NCBI GenBank assembly: GCA_946902875.1
Contig: OX336340.1
Span: 18,553,566 to 18,617,565 of the forward strand
Origin: Nematopogon swammerdamellus
Taxonomy: Eukaryota > Arthropoda > Insecta > Lepidoptera > Adelidae
DNA length: 64,000 nucleotides
Reading direction: 5' to 3'
The notes beneath the pieces are model-generated. The model was not told where the DNA came from. It searched no databases and saw only the letters and a list, made by a program, of their open reading frames with translations. This document shows, piece by piece, positions 60,769-64,000 of the stretch. Each line of letters begins with the position of its first letter. The stretch's first letter is position 1. The translations under genes were made by a program, and so were the position numbers.

Positions 60769-61352
60769 TCAGTATCACAAGTTTTAATAAAACGTAGGTT
60801 AGATGCCTTAACGCTATAATTACATGTTTGAATGGTCCTTGAGATGAATTTCAGTCCTGCATTAGTCATATAACCTATTCTAGTGTAGCTACTGCTGTCT
60901 AAATTATTCAAATCGATGTAAACCATATTGGGTATGGTTCTTGTCAATCCATAGGTTTGTGTGTTGGACCTGTAGGCAGTGGCATTTAATTTGTCTGAAT
61001 TATGTAGCGTGAGTGGCACATACAAGAGTGAAGTGACAAACAGATTTATTTGTTTATGGTTGCAAACCTCAGCTACATATTTCACACATTTACAGTAAAT
61101 GTTAGTGTCCTGGTTTGCTTCAGAATTTCCTGTCAGTAAAATTACTACGTCGCCTTTCACCATGCTGTTCACGTACTTAAGAAAGTCTTTGATCACTTCG
61201 GTGATAGGAGCGTTCGGCTTGCAGATGGCTGTGACAGAATCCGACGTCTGCAAGGAGTCCTTATAAAGGCTCGCCATATTTCGCGCATGCTCGTCACACA
61301 GAATGAGTACGTTTTTAGAGTGGCTGTGGGATGAGGATTTTATGAGAATAAA
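60726..61352 (-). CDS. LINE ORF1 C-terminal part, SGNH esterase-like
   Basis: The open frame from 61352 to TAA at 60726-60728 includes SKNVLILCDEHARNMASLYK, then VVILLTGNSEANQD, then INLFVTSLLYVPLTL and YTRIGYMTNAGLKFIS. The layout V(L/I)I(L/C)xD.H.R.MA, then GDVVI..GN.., then a late G(L)-x-F block follows the SGNH/GDSL-like domain found in ORF1 of some CR1-type LINEs. Here the canonical GDS Ser position reads Glu (CDEH), so esterase activity is doubtful. The first ATG (61277) falls inside the domain, so the true start lay upstream and is lost. ORF1 in this group is thought to bind element RNA or membranes. Confidence 0.72.
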   Translation of the reverse strand, partial: FILIKSSSHSHSKNVLILCDEHARNMASLYKDSLQTSDSVTAICKPNAPITEVIKDFLKYVNSMVKGDVVILLTGNSEANQDTNIYCKCVKYVAEVCNHKQINLFVTSLLYVPLTLHNSDKLNATAYRSNTQTYGLTRTIPNMVYIDLNNLDSSSYTRIGYMTNAGLKFISRTIQTCNYSVKASNLRFIKTCDTDFLDQVPKILSTVS

Positions 61353-61387
61353 TTAAATTAACACTTGATAAATTAACCAATTAAATT

Positions 61388-61690
61388 GTACCGTGTGGGG
61401 CCGGTACTTTAAAAGAATAGCCTCACTGCAGCATCTCTCCCCGTGTAGGGATATGACTCCCTTCTTATATTACTAGGTGGTAGGGTTTAACCCGCCCGGG
61501 TTGGTACCACCGCACTGAATGAAAGGTCGGTCGAGACGGCTATGTAAATAGTTTGTGTTTTCCGTCCAGTTCAGTGTAGCCGGCACGACCGAATGGAAGC
61601 ACTGACGTGGCACCAAGTTCACCCGGTGTTATGGGCTGACATCACGGATGTTGCAGGTGATGTAGCCAAACGTGACAGATTCCATAAAAA
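61388..61690 (+). mobile_element. SINE-B with shared head
   Basis: GTACCGTGTGGGGCCGGTAC, TTTAAAAGAATAGCCTCACT, GCATCTCTCCCCGTGTAGGG (with a short deletion in the head), ACTAGGTGGTAGGGTTTAAC, GGTCGGTCGAGACGGC, ending GTGACAGATTCCATAAAAAA. It starts about 35 bases beyond the truncated 5' end of the LINE. Confidence 0.9.
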
Positions 61691-61691
61691 A

Positions 61692-61972
61692 AAACATACA
61701 CACATAAATACCGTCACACTGTATTTAGACAAATCGGCGTAAGCAGAGCAATCGGTGTTGTGTCGCAAGAACTCGGGAAAAATACAAGCATAACACCGAC
61801 CATCATGTTATGCAAAATACTAGGACAAGAAAACTCTCCAGCAGCAAATAGGCACGAAGACAATTTACCTAGACGAAGACAATCCTTATCCCTCAGTCGC
61901 CTTTAACGACATGCACGGGGAGAGATGCAGTGGGTGTATTCAAGTAGCGGTCCCTACACGGTGTAATTGAGA
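61692..61972 (-). mobile_element. SINE-A with shared head, tail-to-tail with SINE-B
   Basis: ACATACACACATAAATACCG, AAATCGGCGTAAGCAGAGCA, CATAACACCGACCATCATGT, CCCTCAGTCGCCTTTAACGA, CATGCACGGGGAGAGATGCA and CCCTACACGGTGTAATTGAG. Complete but diverged. The outer ends of this copy and the neighbouring B copy are inverted versions of the same head. Confidence 0.85.
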
Positions 61973-62309
61973 ACAAGCATTAAAAAATCATTACCTACGA
62001 GTAAATTATTATGGTTTATAGGAATGGTGTTAGTGAAAGTGTCGTAATATTTTTGGCGCCCTGGAGGTGCTTGCCTAGATAGTCCAGATCGTACACGTGC
62101 TCCAAAATGGGTAAGTAACCGACAGGAAACCAACGAGAATGAATGTGTTCCAAAGTTCCAGTTCATCTACGTGCCCATAATGGATTACATGAAATTTCCT
62201 TCAAATTTTCACCGTTATATTTACGCCTCTACTCGCTCGACATACCCTCATATACGTACAACGTCTTCCTACCTCCGCATGCATGTTTCTGTAATTGATT
62301 GATTCTCTG
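61973..62309. other. No recognisable feature
   Basis: No gene recognised. Confidence 0.4.
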
Positions 62310-62347
62310 CGCGCCGCCTACTCCACCGCGGTGGAGTAGGCGGCGCG
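62310..62347. repeat. Perfect 38-bp GC palindrome
   Basis: CGCGCCGCCTACTCCACCG (62310-62328) is followed directly by its exact reverse complement, no loop and no mismatch. Confidence 0.97.
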
Positions 62348-62353
62348 ATTCAC

Positions 62354-62385
62354 TCGCACTGTGGCGGTGCACCGCCACAGTGCGA
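62354..62385. repeat. Perfect 32-bp GC palindrome
   Basis: TCGCACTGTGGCGGTG (62354-62369) is followed directly by its exact reverse complement. It lies 6 bases from the preceding palindrome but has a different sequence. Confidence 0.97.
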
Positions 62386-63716
62386 CATGATACTCGGTGC
62401 CAACGGGGGAAGCATCAACTCGAATGTTCGAATATGAACAATGGTTTTCCACCTAACCTGAACTAAATCTACCCTAAAATAACCTAATCTAACCATTCAC
62501 AGCCGTGGAAAGTTCAAAATGTGCGTGGAATGTACGAAAGATGAAAGAGGGACTGAGCAGATTCGCTCAAAATTACTCGATATTACGAGCTGAAGTTGAA
62601 GAACCTGTTACCTTCCTGGTCATCCGCGCGTATGACCCAAAACAATACAACACAATAGATAAGTTTAAGTTAGGAACTGAAAGGGTTAAATTCTAGATTG
62701 CATAATCATTTTTATTCATAATACTTAGAATGGGTACCTACTGTTTTCTCTCTCGTTGACAACTTTGAGAGCATCCAATGTAACAATTGTTAAATTATGT
62801 TGAATGAAATGAAATGCTGATGAAAGTTTTCCCAAAATTCGACATTTCGTTAGTAAATTCGAAATAAACATCACCGGTGGGCCATTTGAAAAAATGTGGA
62901 AGGCGACCCCTCCTTTCGAACGACACTTTTGGGAATACTGTGGGAAAATTCCCACTTTTATTATATTTGGATTTCGTCCCATGTGTTACGATAAATGCAT
63001 GTGTTTGTAACGGTGTAGAGCGACATGGGAATTCATATTCATCGTGTTTATGCTTGTTATTTTTATAGCTTAATGTTGACTTCTAATAGAGCTTACAAAG
63101 TATGAAGTTATCTCCCATGCCGTGCCTCCTTGTGGCACCGATGACGGTCGACCAACAAAGAAATACACCGCAAGCAATTTCAAATGTTAGTAGACTATAC
63201 ATTTGGCTCCGGAGCCTCGGCTGTACCGCATACTACTTTAGTCACCAGCGTAAAGCTCCTACCAGATGCCATATCTCATCTCAACGCCTCATAAAGATCA
63301 TAATATGGTCTTAGCAATATTACTGCTAGCCGCCCGGGACACGTACAGCTGAACAACTGGCTGTGGTCTGGAATTATTGAAACTGAAGTCACAATAAGAA
63401 CACAACATCACGTCTGTTGTAGCGGGTGTTGCGGTTGAGGAAATATCAAACTACTCGTAGAGTAATACTACACAATTTTGTCTCGCGCAAAAATTGAAAA
63501 TTTACGCACTATGTTCTATCTCTCACTTTGTCGTGGGTCACAATAGAGTGAGCGCGCTGGACTGAAACTCCATCTGTTACTCTCTAGACAAAACTAGTTT
63601 CGGCATTATTTTGTTGAACTATTTGACATCGGTATTTCATCACAACAAAATTAATTTTTAGGATTCTGGTAACAGGTCTGGTCCGTATGGCAGACTATCG
63701 ATTAACAGTATTTTTA
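62386..63716. other. No recognisable feature
   Basis: Short frames (62505-62696, 62877-63068, 63102-63314) show no family motif. Confidence 0.45.
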
Positions 63717-63752
63717 ACCCCCGACGAAAAAAACGGAGGGGTGTTATAAGTT

Positions 63753-63793
<41 letters not shown>

Positions 63794-64000
63794 TGTCTGT
63801 GGCATCGTAGCTCCCAAACGGATGGACCGATTTGGATGCGGTTTTTTTTATTAGGAAGCTTGTTTAATCGGGATGGTTCTTAGCTATGTTTTTAATCAAG
63901 TAATAAAGTAATTAAGTAATAAAAAAAATAATTATCTTAAAAAGTGGACCGATTTGCATGCGGTTTTTTTTAAAAAGCTTCAAATAAAAGTTAAATTACA
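63717..64000 (+). mobile_element. Repeat G with GT microsatellite (runs off window)
   Basis: ACCCCCGACGAAAAAAACGG, AGGGGTGTTATAAGTTTGAC, (GT)n at 63757-63792, GGCATCGTAGCTCCCAAACG, GATGGACCGATTTGGATGCG and TTTAATCGGGATGGTTCTTA. A GACCGATTT(G)GATGCGG-like block recurs at 63946. Same order as 14490-14646. Confidence 0.75.

Larger units (their letters stand above)
57165..61352 (-). mobile_element. Jockey/CR1-group LINE, copy 2 (nearly complete)
   Basis: Minus-strand order: ORF1 remnant with SGNH-like domain (61352-60726), ORF2 (60768-57829, formerly to about 57764), and a 3' UTR of about 600 bases ending in (AATAAAC)n (57165-57190 on the plus strand). The UTR shares TTGACGATGGCACTATACAC and GTCAGTTCTTCTTCGC with copy 1. 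The 5' end is truncated inside ORF1, since a TAA lies at about 61353-61355 and no UTR is seen. ORF1 and ORF2 are in different frames, overlapping by 43 bases. Confidence 0.92.

Overview
This is a stretch of insect nuclear DNA, almost certainly from a moth or butterfly (Lepidoptera). It is AT-rich with isolated GC-rich islands. It has no bacterial-style gene packing and is dominated by interspersed repeats of kinds I associate with lepidopteran genomes: Jockey/CR1-type and RTE-type LINEs, several SINE families, Helitron-like elements ending in a GC hairpin plus CTAG, foldback MITEs, and a very frequent repeat carrying a GTCT/GTCC microsatellite. I could not support any host protein-coding gene, tRNA, rRNA or ncRNA gene. 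Apart from transposon reading frames, the open frames are short, lack family resemblance, or lie inside repeats. The window is best read as intergenic or intronic 'repeat graveyard'.

Layout. 1-1.7 kb: the 5' end of a Ty1/copia retrotransposon on the minus strand (intact Gag, two zinc knuckles, protease, start of integrase; primer-binding site; 178-bp LTR), running off the left edge. 2-5.4 kb: SINE-A copies (one with a 12-bp target duplication), LINE tails, and a 400-bp inverted-repeat element. 5.75-8.46 kb: repeat F interrupted by a 5'-truncated LINE with a 527-codon reverse transcriptase frame, followed by a SINE with a tRNA/5S-like head. 8.5-20 kb: mostly unannotated sequence with RTE debris, a broken mariner-like transposase, SINE-C, repeat F and three foldback elements. 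20-32 kb: nested F/SINE/LINE fragments and two more LINE 3' ends. 32.4-34.4 kb: a 2.0-kb Helitron-like element with inverted arrays of a 66-bp repeat around a retroelement ORF fragment. 35-56 kb: SINE-B/C/tRNA SINEs, RTE and LINE fragments, short Helitrons and several MITEs. 57.2-61.35 kb: the best-preserved element, a minus-strand LINE with an SGNH-like ORF1 and a complete endonuclease-plus-RT ORF2. 61.4-64 kb: two SINEs tail to tail, two adjacent perfect GC palindromes, and a second copy of a GT-microsatellite repeat.

How the parts relate. The SINEs look modular: families A and B share one 5' head but have different 3' tails, while B also occurs with a second head that combines tRNA-like boxes with a 5S rRNA-like control region. 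SINE-A and one RTE family both end in (ATGT)n, which suggests RTE-driven mobilisation of A. Several insertions are nested (LINE in F, SINE-A in F, SINE-B in RTE, LINE in a tandem duplication), so relative ages can be read from the sequence.

I found no convincing new multi-gene biological system. The most interesting signals are the chimeric tRNA/5S SINE head, the T TTT TTA slip-site-like junction between the two ORFs of the LINE, the Helitron with inverted arrays, and the clustered perfect GC palindromes. Family names A to I, P and Q are local labels used only in this report.
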